A DNA stretch of 64,000 nucleotides. It comes from Flavobacteriales bacterium UBA720 (GTDB lineage Bacteria; Bacteroidota; Bacteroidia; Flavobacteriales; Weeksellaceae). The notes beneath the pieces were generated by a model. The model did not search any database and had not been told where the DNA came from. It was given only the letters and a program-made list of their open reading frames with translations. Positions 8,665 through 17,150 of the stretch are shown piece after piece. Numbering within the stretch: position 1 is the stretch's first letter; each line of letters opens with the position of its first letter. Location: assembly GCA_002297505.1 (NCBI GenBank), contig DBLQ01000001.1, positions 26,393 to 90,392 of the forward strand. The letters run 5' to 3'. A program made the translations under genes and the position numbers.

Positions 8665-10710
8665 ATGAATGCTCCCAAAGCAAAAAAAATAGAAAAAATT
8701 CTGGAAATCCATAATGACAGGAGAATGGATCCTTATTTCTGGATGAATGAACGCGAGAATCCCGAAGTGGTCCGGTACCTGGAAGAGGAAAATGCGTATA
8801 CCGATTTTGTGATGAAAGATACCGAAAATCTTCAGAATGAACTGTATGAAGAGATGAAAGCCCGGTATAAGAAGGATGACGAATCGCTTCCTTATTTCTT
8901 CAACGGCTACTGGTACATTGTGCGCTACGAAGCAGGAAAAGAATACCCGATTTTTTCCCGGAAATTTCAGTCTCTGGAGCATCAGGAAGAAATGCTTCTG
9001 GATGTCAATATTCTGGCAGATGGCGAAGCCTTCTTCGACACGGGCAGCATCTCGGTAAGTGTTAATAATGAGATCATTGCGTATTCTGCGGATAATGTAG
9101 GGCGCAGGATCTATAAGATATTTTTTAAGAATATCAAAACCGGCGAAGTCTACAAGGATGTCATTGACAATACTACGGGAAAAGCCGTTTGGGCAGGCGA
9201 TAATGAACATGTATTTTATATCCGCAAGGATGCCAGCCTTCGTGCTTTCCAGATCTACCGTCACAAGCTTGGTACAGACTCTGCAGAAGATGTGCTGATT
9301 TTTCATGAGGATGATGAAACCTTTGATGTCGGCGTCTTCAAAACCAAGTCGATGGACTATATCTTCATCACATCTTCTTCTACCAACGAGGATGAGATGC
9401 GTTTTATTCGTTCGGATGATGTTTTCGCAGACTGGACTCTGGTGCAGCCACGCACAGAGGATCTGGAATATTCTGTGGAGCATTATGGCGATGATTTCTA
9501 CATCATCACGAATGCCGATGATGCCACCAATTTCAAAATTGTGAAGACCAAGGTCAGCCAGCCTGCAATGGAGCATTGGCAAGATTTTATTCCGCACAGG
9601 GAACATGTGCTTCTGGAAGGCTTCGAAATTTTCCGAAATTATTTCGTAGTAGAGGAACGGGAAAAAGGGCTTTTGCAAATTAACATCATTGACAATCAAG
9701 ATAACAGCTCTCATTATCTTCAGTTTTCGGATCCGACCTACACTGCTTACATCGGCATCAATATGGAGTTCGATACGGAGATTTTGCGTTTCGGATATAC
9801 TTCCCTTACCAAGCCTTCATCCACCTACGAGTATGACATGAAGAACAGAACCACGGTGCTGGTGAAGCAGCAGGAAGTATTAGGCGGCCAGTTTTCTCCG
9901 GAGAATTACATCTCGGAAAGAATTTGGGCTACTGCGAGAGACGGAAAGGAAATTGCGATCTCGCTTGTTTATCATAAAGATACCCGGAAATCTGCCGACA
10001 CACCGCTATTGCTGTACGGATATGGCAGCTACGGACACACCGTGGATGCCACATTTTCCAGCGTACGGCTCTCACTACTGGACAGAGGTTTTATATATGC
10101 CATTGCGCATATCCGCGGTGGTGAGTATCTGGGACGTGAATGGTACGAAGACGGAAAAATGCTCCAAAAAAAGAATACATTTTTTGATTTTATCGATGCA
10201 GCAAAATACTTAATATCAGAAAATTATACATCTCCGAAACATCTTTATGCCATGGGTGGGAGCGCTGGCGGGCTTCTGGTGGGAGCGGTGGTCAATTACA
10301 ATCCTGAATTATTTAGCGGTGTAGTGGCGCAGGTACCTTTCGTAGACGTAGTTACCACGATGCTGGACGACACGATTCCTTTGACCACCGGAGAATACGA
10401 CGAATGGGGAAATCCGGCTGATAAAGAGTTTTATGAGTATATGAAATCCTACTCACCATACGATAATATTGAAGCCAAAGATTATCCGAATATCCTTATC
10501 ACGACGGGATTTCATGATTCGCAGGTGCAATATTGGGAGCCCGCAAAATGGACGGCGAAACTGAGAGATCTAAAAACGGATAATAATATTTTGATTTTCA
10601 AAACCGATATGAGTTCCGGACACGGCGGTGCGAGCGGACGTTTCGAAAGCCTGAAGGAAATTGCGCTGGAATACGCATTTTTATTTAAAATTGAAGGAAT
10701 AAAGCATTGA
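8665..10710 (+). CDS. Prolyl oligopeptidase family S9A peptidase (oligopeptidase B-like)
   Basis: A 681-residue serine peptidase expected to cleave short peptides. An N-terminal propeller domain (to about residue 400) precedes the alpha/beta-hydrolase domain with nucleophile motif GGSAGG (near residue 530), the Asp region TTGFHDSQVQYWEPAKW and the catalytic His in SSGHGG near the C-terminus. FWMNERENPEV at the N-terminus is typical of oligopeptidase B. The longer TTG start at 8638 is rejected in favour of the ATG at 8665. No signal peptide, so cytoplasmic. The next gene starts 3 nt after its stop. Confidence 0.94.
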   Translation: MNAPKAKKIEKILEIHNDRRMDPYFWMNERENPEVVRYLEEENAYTDFVMKDTENLQNELYEEMKARYKKDDESLPYFFNGYWYIVRYEAGKEYPIFSRKFQSLEHQEEMLLDVNILADGEAFFDTGSISVSVNNEIIAYSADNVGRRIYKIFFKNIKTGEVYKDVIDNTTGKAVWAGDNEHVFYIRKDASLRAFQIYRHKLGTDSAEDVLIFHEDDETFDVGVFKTKSMDYIFITSSSTNEDEMRFIRSDDVFADWTLVQPRTEDLEYSVEHYGDDFYIITNADDATNFKIVKTKVSQPAMEHWQDFIPHREHVLLEGFEIFRNYFVVEEREKGLLQINIIDNQDNSSHYLQFSDPTYTAYIGINMEFDTEILRFGYTSLTKPSSTYEYDMKNRTTVLVKQQEVLGGQFSPENYISERIWATARDGKEIAISLVYHKDTRKSADTPLLLYGYGSYGHTVDATFSSVRLSLLDRGFIYAIAHIRGGEYLGREWYEDGKMLQKKNTFFDFIDAAKYLISENYTSPKHLYAMGGSAGGLLVGAVVNYNPELFSGVVAQVPFVDVVTTMLDDTIPLTTGEYDEWGNPADKEFYEYMKSYSPYDNIEAKDYPNILITTGFHDSQVQYWEPAKWTAKLRDLKTDNNILIFKTDMSSGHGGASGRFESLKEIALEYAFLFKIEGIKH

Positions 10711-10712
10711 TT

Positions 10713-11057
10713 ATGAACGAGGCAGAACAATGGAAAAAAATCGAAGCATTTTTCGAACTTAATTTTCAAACCGAAAAAAGTCCGCCGATTGAGACGATGC
10801 TTTTTCTAATCGGCGTCCAGGAACTGGGCAGTGGCCAGCAGAAATTTACAAAGGATGATAAGGTAAACCTGATTCACATCGCAGTGTGCAGACTCTTGGA
10901 ACCATTTGGTTATTACCGATTCAGCCACTACAATGATGGCTGGCCGGAATTTAAGAAACTCGAAGATCTCCCGGAACTGAAACCTAATGAACAATCGCTT
11001 TTGATGAAAAAAGCGATTATCCAGTATTTTGAAGATGAGGAGATTGATCTAAGCTGA
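10713..11057 (+). CDS. Conserved hypothetical protein
   Basis: 114 residues, acidic, mostly helical by composition, with no signal peptide or TM segment. The ATG at 10713 follows the oligopeptidase stop by 2 nt, so the two are likely co-transcribed. Blocks such as FLIGVQELGSGQQKFTKDDKVNLIHIAVCRLLEPFGYY suggest a conserved small family, but I do not know a function. Its stop codon abuts that of the convergent SRPBCC gene with no intervening base. Confidence 0.8.
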   Translation: MNEAEQWKKIEAFFELNFQTEKSPPIETMLFLIGVQELGSGQQKFTKDDKVNLIHIAVCRLLEPFGYYRFSHYNDGWPEFKKLEDLPELKPNEQSLLMKKAIIQYFEDEEIDLS

Positions 11058-11546
11058 CTAATCTCCGGACAGAATAGCTTCCAGCTGATTTAATCCTGTT
11101 TTAAAACCTTCTTCAAATCCCATCTCAACAGTTTGATCTGCATCTTCCCGGGAATTGAAATGGATGTTGAAAGTCATTCTGGTACCTTCATCAATCCCGG
11201 TGAATCCGATGAGCCAGGTAGATTTCGGAAATGATTCGTTAACCTTTCCTTTATCATCACAAAATGCGCTGGTCCAGGAAATACTGCGGTGGTGCATAAT
11301 TTCACCGTACTGTGCCAAGGCAAAATGTCGGTCACCATCCAACCCCTTCATAGCATAAAGCCAGATTCCGTTTTCGCGGAAGTCCATTTTTTCTGTTTCA
11401 CAGTGCCACGGTTTGGGCGCCCACCACAGGTCAATTAACTCTGATTTAGTGAAGTGATCCCAGAGTGCAGAGACCTCAGCCTTAAAAACTTTCATCACGT
11501 AAATACCGGGATCGGCATCTTTGTTAAATACGATTTCTGAGTTCAT
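11058..11546 (-). CDS. SRPBCC (AHSA1/START-like) domain protein
   Basis: 162 residues of the activator-of-Hsp90-ATPase-like SRPBCC fold, a hydrophobic-pocket domain that may bind lipids or other small ligands. Characteristic blocks are VFKAEVSALWDHFTKSELIDLWWAP at residues 19-43 and the late GFEEGFKTGLNQLEAIL helix. The ATG at 11546 (MNSEIVFN) is preferred over the 11603 start, which adds an atypical Cys/His-rich extension. The ligand is unknown. Transcribed divergently from the histidine kinase at 11732. Confidence 0.87.
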   Translation of the reverse strand: MNSEIVFNKDADPGIYVMKVFKAEVSALWDHFTKSELIDLWWAPKPWHCETEKMDFRENGIWLYAMKGLDGDRHFALAQYGEIMHHRSISWTSAFCDDKGKVNESFPKSTWLIGFTGIDEGTRMTFNIHFNSREDADQTVEMGFEEGFKTGLNQLEAILSGD

Positions 11547-11731
11547 AATTTGGATTTTATAATGGTGATTGTAAAAATCGCACCAAACTTTTGTATGTGG
11601 CAATATTTTTGATATTCCTAATAAAATGTTAAAAAACTATGTTTTAAGAAATAATTTATAATTGTATGGCGTTTTAATTATGTAGATATTCTTAAAAAAA
11701 GTAATTTTAACTTTTCAAAATTAAAAATACG

Positions 11732-13273
11732 ATGAATAACAAGTTTATTCCGATCATATCTGTATTTATGACGATTTCCCTGGTGGTCTTCGTCTCTTTG
11801 CAGCTGTATTGGATTAAAGAGTTGTATGGCGCGCTGGAGCAGGATTTTTCGAATAAGGTGTACTCGGCATTGGAAACTTCGACACAAAAAGTGAATCAGA
11901 TAGAAGTTAACAAATACTGGAATGAAACGTACAACAACGTTGGCAAAGAAGTTCTGGCGTCTAATAATCAGCCTATTAAAACATACATCCAGCAGAGTTC
12001 GGATTCCGCAAACCGATCCAATATTCTTTTTCAAACCAGTATTGTCGAGAAACAGAACATTCCCGTTTCGGCCAAAGGTGATACGCTCTACACTACCAAA
12101 TTATACAAGGACGAAGGCCAGCTAAAGCTGAAACGCAATTCTCCGGAACCACTTACCACCAACATCAGTAAGGGTCTGGATGACAATTCGTTCCAGATGA
12201 AGGAGTTTGCCAGGCTCAGCGCCACAAGTCTCCCGATTGAGAAAAGAGTGGACAACAAAACCATCGACTCGGTTATTGCCAAAGAGCTTCGTCTGAAAGG
12301 CATTGACACAAAATTTGGATTCGGCGTCATCAACAAAAAAAATGAGCTGACGTCCATTGCCAATAATATTTATCTGGACCAGAAGGATAAAACGAATTAT
12401 ACCTATCCGCTATTCACGGACAGCAAGGACAGGACGCTGTATACGCTTGCTCTGGTGTTTCCCAGGAAAGATTACTCGCTGGTAAAGCACAACCTTCCCA
12501 TGCTTTTGGGCACATTTATCTCGCTGCTCACCATTCTGGGGATTTACATCATCTCGATTAATTATATGATGCGCCAGAAAAAGATTGCCGAGATCAAGAC
12601 GGATTTTATCAATAACATGTCGCATGAGTTCAAGACGCCTCTGGCAACCATCTCAGTGGCAAGTGATTCTCTGGCTAATGATAAGATCGCAACCGATCCG
12701 GATAAGGTGAAGTACTATTCCGGATTGATCAAACAGGAAAATCTGAGGATGAAAAAGCAGGTGGAAACAGTCCTCAATATGTCCAAGCTGGAGCGGAACG
12801 AGATGCCGCTGCACCTGAAGGAGACCAACGTGCGTGAACTGATCAAGAGCATAGCAGAATCTTTCCGACTCATTGTGAATGAGAGGAATGGCAGCCTGAC
12901 CACAGAATTTAATGCCACAAAATATAATTTCCGCATCGATGAGTTTCATCTTTCGAACGCTTTGGTCAATCTTTTGGATAATGCCAACAAGTATTCGCCC
13001 GAGACACCGGAGATTAAAGTGGCCACCAGGAACGAAGGCAACTGGTACGTGATTGAGATTTCCGACAAAGGCATGGGAATGGAAGCGCAGAATAAAAATA
13101 AGATTTTTGAGAAATTCTTCCGCGAGGAGACCGGCAACATTCATAATGTGAAAGGGCAGGGCCTCGGACTTTCGTACGTGAAGAAAATTGTGGAAATCCA
13201 TAAAGGCCAGATTGTCGTAGATTCCCATAAAGGCAAAGGCAGCACATTCACCATCAAATTGCCGATGGTCTAG
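11732..13273 (+). CDS. Sensor histidine kinase
   Basis: A 513-residue membrane-bound histidine kinase. Two TM segments (about residues 8-28 and 254-274) bracket a periplasmic sensor region of unknown ligand. The dimerisation/phosphoacceptor box NNMSHEFKTPL has His298, and the ATPase domain shows the N box (NALVNLLDNANKYS), G1 (DKGMGM) and G2 (GQGLGLSYVKKIVE). It pairs with the OmpR-type regulator 63 nt downstream. Similar Bacteroidota RprX-like kinases act with a RprY-like regulator, but the signal here cannot be told. Confidence 0.95.
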   Translation: MNNKFIPIISVFMTISLVVFVSLQLYWIKELYGALEQDFSNKVYSALETSTQKVNQIEVNKYWNETYNNVGKEVLASNNQPIKTYIQQSSDSANRSNILFQTSIVEKQNIPVSAKGDTLYTTKLYKDEGQLKLKRNSPEPLTTNISKGLDDNSFQMKEFARLSATSLPIEKRVDNKTIDSVIAKELRLKGIDTKFGFGVINKKNELTSIANNIYLDQKDKTNYTYPLFTDSKDRTLYTLALVFPRKDYSLVKHNLPMLLGTFISLLTILGIYIISINYMMRQKKIAEIKTDFINNMSHEFKTPLATISVASDSLANDKIATDPDKVKYYSGLIKQENLRMKKQVETVLNMSKLERNEMPLHLKETNVRELIKSIAESFRLIVNERNGSLTTEFNATKYNFRIDEFHLSNALVNLLDNANKYSPETPEIKVATRNEGNWYVIEISDKGMGMEAQNKNKIFEKFFREETGNIHNVKGQGLGLSYVKKIVEIHKGQIVVDSHKGKGSTFTIKLPMV

Positions 13274-13336
13274 ATGAGTAATGATCATCACTATTATTTA
13301 AATTAAAATTGTAATAATTACATCAATCATAAAATT

Positions 13337-14026
13337 ATGAGCAACCGAATATTATTAGTAGAAGACGACCAGAGTTTTGGCGCAGTTCTGAAGGATTATC
13401 TCACGATCAACAACTTCGAAGTCACACTGGCTACGGACGGAGAAATGGGTCTGAAGGAATTCACCGAAAAGGAATTCGACATCTGTATTTTCGATGTCAT
13501 GATGCCGAAAAAAGATGGTTTTTCTTTGGCAGAAGATGTCAAGAAAATTGATAAAAACACACCGATCATCTTCCTGACGGCGAGAAATATGCGCGAAGAT
13601 ATCCTGAAAGGTTATCAGATTGGCGCAGATGATTACATCACGAAACCCTTTGATACAGAATTGCTTCTTTATAAAATTAAAGCCATCTTGCAGAGAAGTG
13701 CGGTTTTGGAAAACGAGGATCAGGAGCAGTTCAAAATCAGCAATATCTTCTTCGATTCTATGCTGAGACAGCTGAGAGTAGGCGAAAATGAATACAAATT
13801 ATCTCCAAAGGAAAACGAGCTTCTCAAATTGCTGTGCATCCACAGAAACGATTTTATGCCAAGAGATCTTGCCCTTAGAAAAATCTGGAAAAAGGAAAAC
13901 TATTTCACGGCAAGAAGTATGGACGTTTACATTGCCAAACTGAGAAAACTCCTGAAAGACGATGAAGGCTTGGAAATCATCAATGTGCATGGTGAAGGTT
14001 TCCGACTTTTGGTGAAAAATCCTTAG
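13337..14026 (+). CDS. OmpR-family response regulator
   Basis: 229 residues: receiver domain (residues 4-118) with acidic pair Glu9/Asp10/Asp11, phosphoacceptor Asp53 in CIFDVMMP and Lys in TKPFDTELL, followed by a winged-helix DNA-binding domain (LSPKENELLKLLCIHRNDFMPRDLAL ... SMDVYIAKLRKLLKDD). Partner of the kinase at 11732-13273. A bidirectional hairpin terminator follows at 14059-14093. Confidence 0.96.
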   Translation: MSNRILLVEDDQSFGAVLKDYLTINNFEVTLATDGEMGLKEFTEKEFDICIFDVMMPKKDGFSLAEDVKKIDKNTPIIFLTARNMREDILKGYQIGADDYITKPFDTELLLYKIKAILQRSAVLENEDQEQFKISNIFFDSMLRQLRVGENEYKLSPKENELLKLLCIHRNDFMPRDLALRKIWKKENYFTARSMDVYIAKLRKLLKDDEGLEIINVHGEGFRLLVKNP

Positions 14027-14058
14027 TAAAAAAAGAAGCCATTTAGCTTTAACAAAAC

Positions 14059-14093
14059 AAACCCTTTCCGAGTCCGAACTCTGAAAGGGTTTT
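14059..14093 (+). terminator. Terminator between the two-component system and the L,D-transpeptidase gene
   Basis: AAACCCTTTC pairs with GAAAGGGTTT, with an inner GAGT/ACTC stem and a CCGA loop. TTTT follows on the plus strand and TTTGTTTTG on the minus strand, so it can serve both convergent genes. Confidence 0.88.
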
Positions 14094-14139
14094 ATACTTT
14101 TTACTTCTTGCTTTTTACACTGTACAAAAATACAATAAT

Positions 14140-14937
14140 CTAATTCGTAGCCATCGTCTGTGACGGTGCATTAAGAATTGAATCCGTTTTACCTGCATTT
14201 TTCAGCCACTGCGAGCTGGCCAGGTAATTCTGGTCCGGATAATAAATGAACAGACAGGTCTGATTTTTGATCGTGTTGATAATAGGCTTTGCCAGGCTGG
14301 TTGGTACTGCAGGACAACCCCAGCTTCGGCCCAGTCTTTTTTCGGATTTGATAAAATCTTCGCTCACGTATTTTGCGCCGTGCATCACGATGCAGCGTTC
14401 CAGTGCAGCGTCATTGTAGCCTCTGTCCATCCCGAACAATCTCAATGAATATCCATTATCACCATTGTAGGTCTGCTCGGTGACGTAGAATCCAAGGCTG
14501 GATTGATGAGAGTTTTCGGTGTTGGAAAAGTTGGTGGCAAATTCTTCACCGGTGCCTCTTCCATGCGCTACCAAGGTGTTGAACAATACTTTTTTCTCTC
14601 CCAGGTCAATCACCCAAAGTCGTTTTTTATTAGACGACAGGCTGAAGTCACACACCGAAAGTACATCCTGATCAGGTCTCAGTTTTCCGGATTTTTTCAA
14701 ATTTTGAAATCCCCAGAAAGCTTTTTCGAAGACTTCAAAATTCAAGGTTTCATCCGTAAACTGAAGTTGTCTGTAGATTTCTTCAGCGGGATTTTGAGGG
14801 GAGACATTCTCTTTTGGGCTTAGTTTCATTTCTGTCATTTTCACCGTTTTTGCAGTCATTTGGTTCTCGGAACTTCCGGGATAGAATGAGGTGGTTATCA
14901 GATAAACTAAGCACAACAATAATGGGAATCTCTTCAT
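14140..14937 (-). CDS. Murein L,D-transpeptidase catalytic domain family protein
   Basis: 265 residues. An N-terminal signal segment (residues 1-20) is followed by a YkuD-like catalytic region (LWVIDLGEKKVLFNTLVAHGRGTG ... VMHGAKYV ... RLGRSWGCPAVP) with the catalytic His and Cys (SWGCPAVP, around residue 222). This subgroup is exported to the periplasm and is predicted to act on or bind peptidoglycan; the exact reaction is not established for it. Divergent from the nitrilase gene at 15132; a TAATTTTG promoter box lies at 14973-14980. Confidence 0.9.
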   Translation of the reverse strand: MKRFPLLLCLVYLITTSFYPGSSENQMTAKTVKMTEMKLSPKENVSPQNPAEEIYRQLQFTDETLNFEVFEKAFWGFQNLKKSGKLRPDQDVLSVCDFSLSSNKKRLWVIDLGEKKVLFNTLVAHGRGTGEEFATNFSNTENSHQSSLGFYVTEQTYNGDNGYSLRLFGMDRGYNDAALERCIVMHGAKYVSEDFIKSEKRLGRSWGCPAVPTSLAKPIINTIKNQTCLFIYYPDQNYLASSQWLKNAGKTDSILNAPSQTMATN

Positions 14938-14972
14938 TCAAATATATTATTAAGGTTTTAATTAAAGTGGTG

Positions 14973-14998
14973 CAAAATTATATATTAAAGGATATCAA
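14973..14998 (-). promoter_or_regulatory. Promoter of the L,D-transpeptidase gene
   Basis: On the minus strand, TTG at 14998-14996 is followed after 15 nt by TAATTTTG at 14980-14973. The -7 box is perfect; the spacer is a little short of the usual 17-23. Confidence 0.5.
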
Positions 14999-15131
14999 CG
15001 CATTACCGATCTAATATTTAACTAATTTTTAGCAGACTTTAACTTAATGTGATGGAATCTCAACGCATTTTATTTAGGCTTTATTATGATTGCAATGCTT
15101 TTAGTTATAACTTGCATCAAACTTTTGGCAT

Positions 15132-15893
15132 ATGTCGACACTTAAGATCGCAGGATTAAATCTGGATATCATCTGGAAAAATAGAGAAGCTAATTTCAGA
15201 AAAATTGAGAGCGAATTGACCGGCATCAATGCAGATCTGTTGCTCCTGCCCGAAATGTTTTCTACAGGATTTTGCATGGAAGCGGAGGAAGTGGCAGACA
15301 GACATCAGGAATCTCTGACATGGATGAAATCCTTTGCCAAAGACCAAAATGCCGCAGTGGCAGGCAGTGTTTCAGTAGAAGACAATGGAAAATTCTATAA
15401 CCGCTTTTATTTCGTTTTTCCGACAGGTCAAGTTGAATATTATGACAAGAGGCACCTGTTTTCCTATTCCGGAGAAGACAAAATTTACACGGCTGGAACT
15501 GAGCGAAAAATCATTGATTATAAAGGATTTAAGATTCTTTTACAGGTTTGTTTTGATTTGCGATTTCCGGTTTTTTCCAGAAATCAAAATGATTATGATG
15601 CTATTTTGTACGTCGCCAATTGGCCGAAATCCAGAGTTGATGCCTGGAAATCATTATTGAAAGCACGCTCTATTGAAAATCAGGCGTTTCTGTTTGGGCT
15701 AAACAGAATTGGAACCGATGGTTATAATCTGGAATATGAAGAAAGTTCCTTAGTATATTTCCCAGATGGCACTGAAATCTCCAAACGACAAAATAACGTT
15801 GTTTTTGCCGAGTGGAACCTGCCAGAACTTACAGACTTCCGATCTAAGTTTCCTTTTTTAAATGAAAGGGATGCGTTTGAGATAATTTATTAG
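15132..15893 (+). CDS. Nitrilase-superfamily amidohydrolase (omega-amidase-like)
   Basis: 253 residues with the Glu-Lys-Cys triad of the carbon-nitrogen hydrolase superfamily: Glu in LLLPEMFSTGF (about residue 40), Lys in YDKRHLFSYSGE (about 108), and Cys in LLQVCFDLRFPVFSRN (about 140). The sequence pattern is that of YafV/Nit2 omega-amidases, which hydrolyse alpha-ketoglutaramate and related metabolites formed by glutamine transaminases. Cytoplasmic. The substrate is inferred by family resemblance. Followed after 18 nt by a lipoprotein gene. Confidence 0.92.
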   Translation: MSTLKIAGLNLDIIWKNREANFRKIESELTGINADLLLLPEMFSTGFCMEAEEVADRHQESLTWMKSFAKDQNAAVAGSVSVEDNGKFYNRFYFVFPTGQVEYYDKRHLFSYSGEDKIYTAGTERKIIDYKGFKILLQVCFDLRFPVFSRNQNDYDAILYVANWPKSRVDAWKSLLKARSIENQAFLFGLNRIGTDGYNLEYEESSLVYFPDGTEISKRQNNVVFAEWNLPELTDFRSKFPFLNERDAFEIIY

Positions 15894-15911
15894 CTTTGTA
15901 AATACTTACTT

Positions 15912-16724
15912 ATGAAAACCATATTCAAATTTTTCTTATTCAGTATTTTTATGTTTTCTTGCTCAAGAGATAATGAATCAAAAAGTGTTACTGAAGCAGA
16001 ATATCCTTTGGTCACAAAACTCAATGTAGGTTTTCCAAATGGAAACAACTCAGATAAGAATTTTTATTTTGACTATGATAGTAATAATCGCCTGATCAAG
16101 AAAAGAGGTGGCTTTTTGCAAGTCAATGGAGGCACAGGTTATAATGGTTTTTTCACAGATAAATTATTTACCTCTTTAGTTTACACTGGCAATAAAGTTA
16201 CTGTCGAAAATTTTTCATCTTCAAATGAATTTTATCCGCCAAAAGACACAAGAATTTTTTTTCTAAATAACAATAATCAGATTATCCAAAAGGAAATTCC
16301 GGCTATCTACAATAACCATCAAGACAGGAAACAGTCGTTTATCTATTCAAACAATCAACTTGTTGAAATAACTACCACGCTTCCTAATATGCCTTATTAT
16401 CCACCAGACGATTACATAGAAACTTATCTCGAAAAATTCTATTATGATTCAAAAGGTAATTTGACAAAATCAGAATACTTTGAACAAAGAAACGGCATTA
16501 GCAAGGGAATAAAAATCGTTAGAACGTTTGGTGATTACGACAATTCTCTAAATCCTTTCAAGAGATTATATTTGTTAGATGAATATTTTTATCGGGCGAT
16601 CTCCAAAAATAATTATAGAAAATTTAATGAGATTAAGTACAACGAATTGGGTCAAGTCACTTCAAATATAGAACAAACTTGGACTTTCAATTATGATTCT
16701 AGCGGAAATATAATTATCAATTAG
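15912..16724 (+). CDS. Putative lipoprotein with YD-like repeats, AT-rich
   Basis: 270 residues. Lipoprotein signal MKTIFKFFLFSIFMFSC with Cys17. The mature part has spaced strands FYFDYDSNNRLIKK, KFYYDSKGNLTKSEYF and FNYDSSGNIIIN, resembling single YD/RHS repeat units separated by loops, the same style as the protein at 844-1734. No function is known. Codon use is visibly more AT-rich than the neighbours, consistent with fast evolution or transfer. It overlaps the convergent thioredoxin gene by 8 nt at the stop codons. Confidence 0.82.
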   Translation: MKTIFKFFLFSIFMFSCSRDNESKSVTEAEYPLVTKLNVGFPNGNNSDKNFYFDYDSNNRLIKKRGGFLQVNGGTGYNGFFTDKLFTSLVYTGNKVTVENFSSSNEFYPPKDTRIFFLNNNNQIIQKEIPAIYNNHQDRKQSFIYSNNQLVEITTTLPNMPYYPPDDYIETYLEKFYYDSKGNLTKSEYFEQRNGISKGIKIVRTFGDYDNSLNPFKRLYLLDEYFYRAISKNNYRKFNEIKYNELGQVTSNIEQTWTFNYDSSGNIIIN

Positions 16725-17019
16725 AATACCGCTCCAGCAAACCCACCAAAGAATTAACATCGTGAACGCCGCTTTCTTTCCAGAGCAATTCGCCATTTTT
16801 GAAAATCGCTAAAGTCGGGACACCGCGCACACCATTGTCTGCAGCGATGGACGGAAATTGATCCACATCAATTTTTACGATTCTTGCTTTCTCGCCAACT
16901 TGTTCTTTCACGGAATTGAGAACGGAAGACTGTACTTTGCACGGCTGGCACCAGGTTGCAAAAAAATCAATGAGAACCGGACGTTCGGACTGGATGAGTT
17001 CCTGGAATTTCTGTGACAT
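16717..17019 (-). CDS. trxA: Thioredoxin
   Basis: A 100-residue single-domain thioredoxin. The active site is WCQPC (Cys24 and Cys27), with Gln in place of the usual Gly, and the cis-Pro loop GVRGVPTLAIFKNGE is intact at about residues 68-82. It reduces protein disulfides in the cytoplasm. It lies downstream of the metallo-beta-lactamase/rhodanese gene on the same strand with a 131-nt gap, so a link to sulfur metabolism is possible but unproven. Confidence 0.92.
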   Translation of the reverse strand: MSQKFQELIQSERPVLIDFFATWCQPCKVQSSVLNSVKEQVGEKARIVKIDVDQFPSIAADNGVRGVPTLAIFKNGELLWKESGVHDVNSLVGLLERYSN

Positions 17020-17020
17020 A

Positions 17021-17136
17021 CTAATAGATGTTAGAAGTTAGGTTTTAGAGATTAGATTCTTCAACAAGCTCAGCATGACATCTTAAAATTTAGCTTTATC
17101 AGGCTGAGGAGAAGTTTATCCAGAGCTTGACGAAGA
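17021..17136. repeat. Intergenic repeat cluster (CTAACATCT heptads and GCATGACA inverted repeat)
   Basis: 17025-17056 is a run of the form TAGATGTTAGAAGTTAGG, the reverse of the CTAACTTCTAACATCT runs found elsewhere in this window. It continues into TTCTTCAACAAGCTCAGCATGACA at 17059-17083 and a diverged inverse copy GAGCTTGACGAAG at 17122-17134 (CTTCnnCAAGCTC against GAGCTTGnnGAAG). This is typical Bacteroidota intergenic repeat DNA, non-coding. Confidence 0.45.
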
Positions 17137-17150
17137 AAAGCTTTTTAATA

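Noticed and set aside
8656..9714. 352-residue open frame antisense to the S9 peptidase gene
   Set aside because: It is an antisense shadow of a well-supported gene; composition is atypical (long runs of Phe, Ile) and no family motif is visible.
12653..13291. 212-residue antisense frame over the histidine kinase
   Set aside because: Shadow of the kinase domain; no independent start signal or family match.
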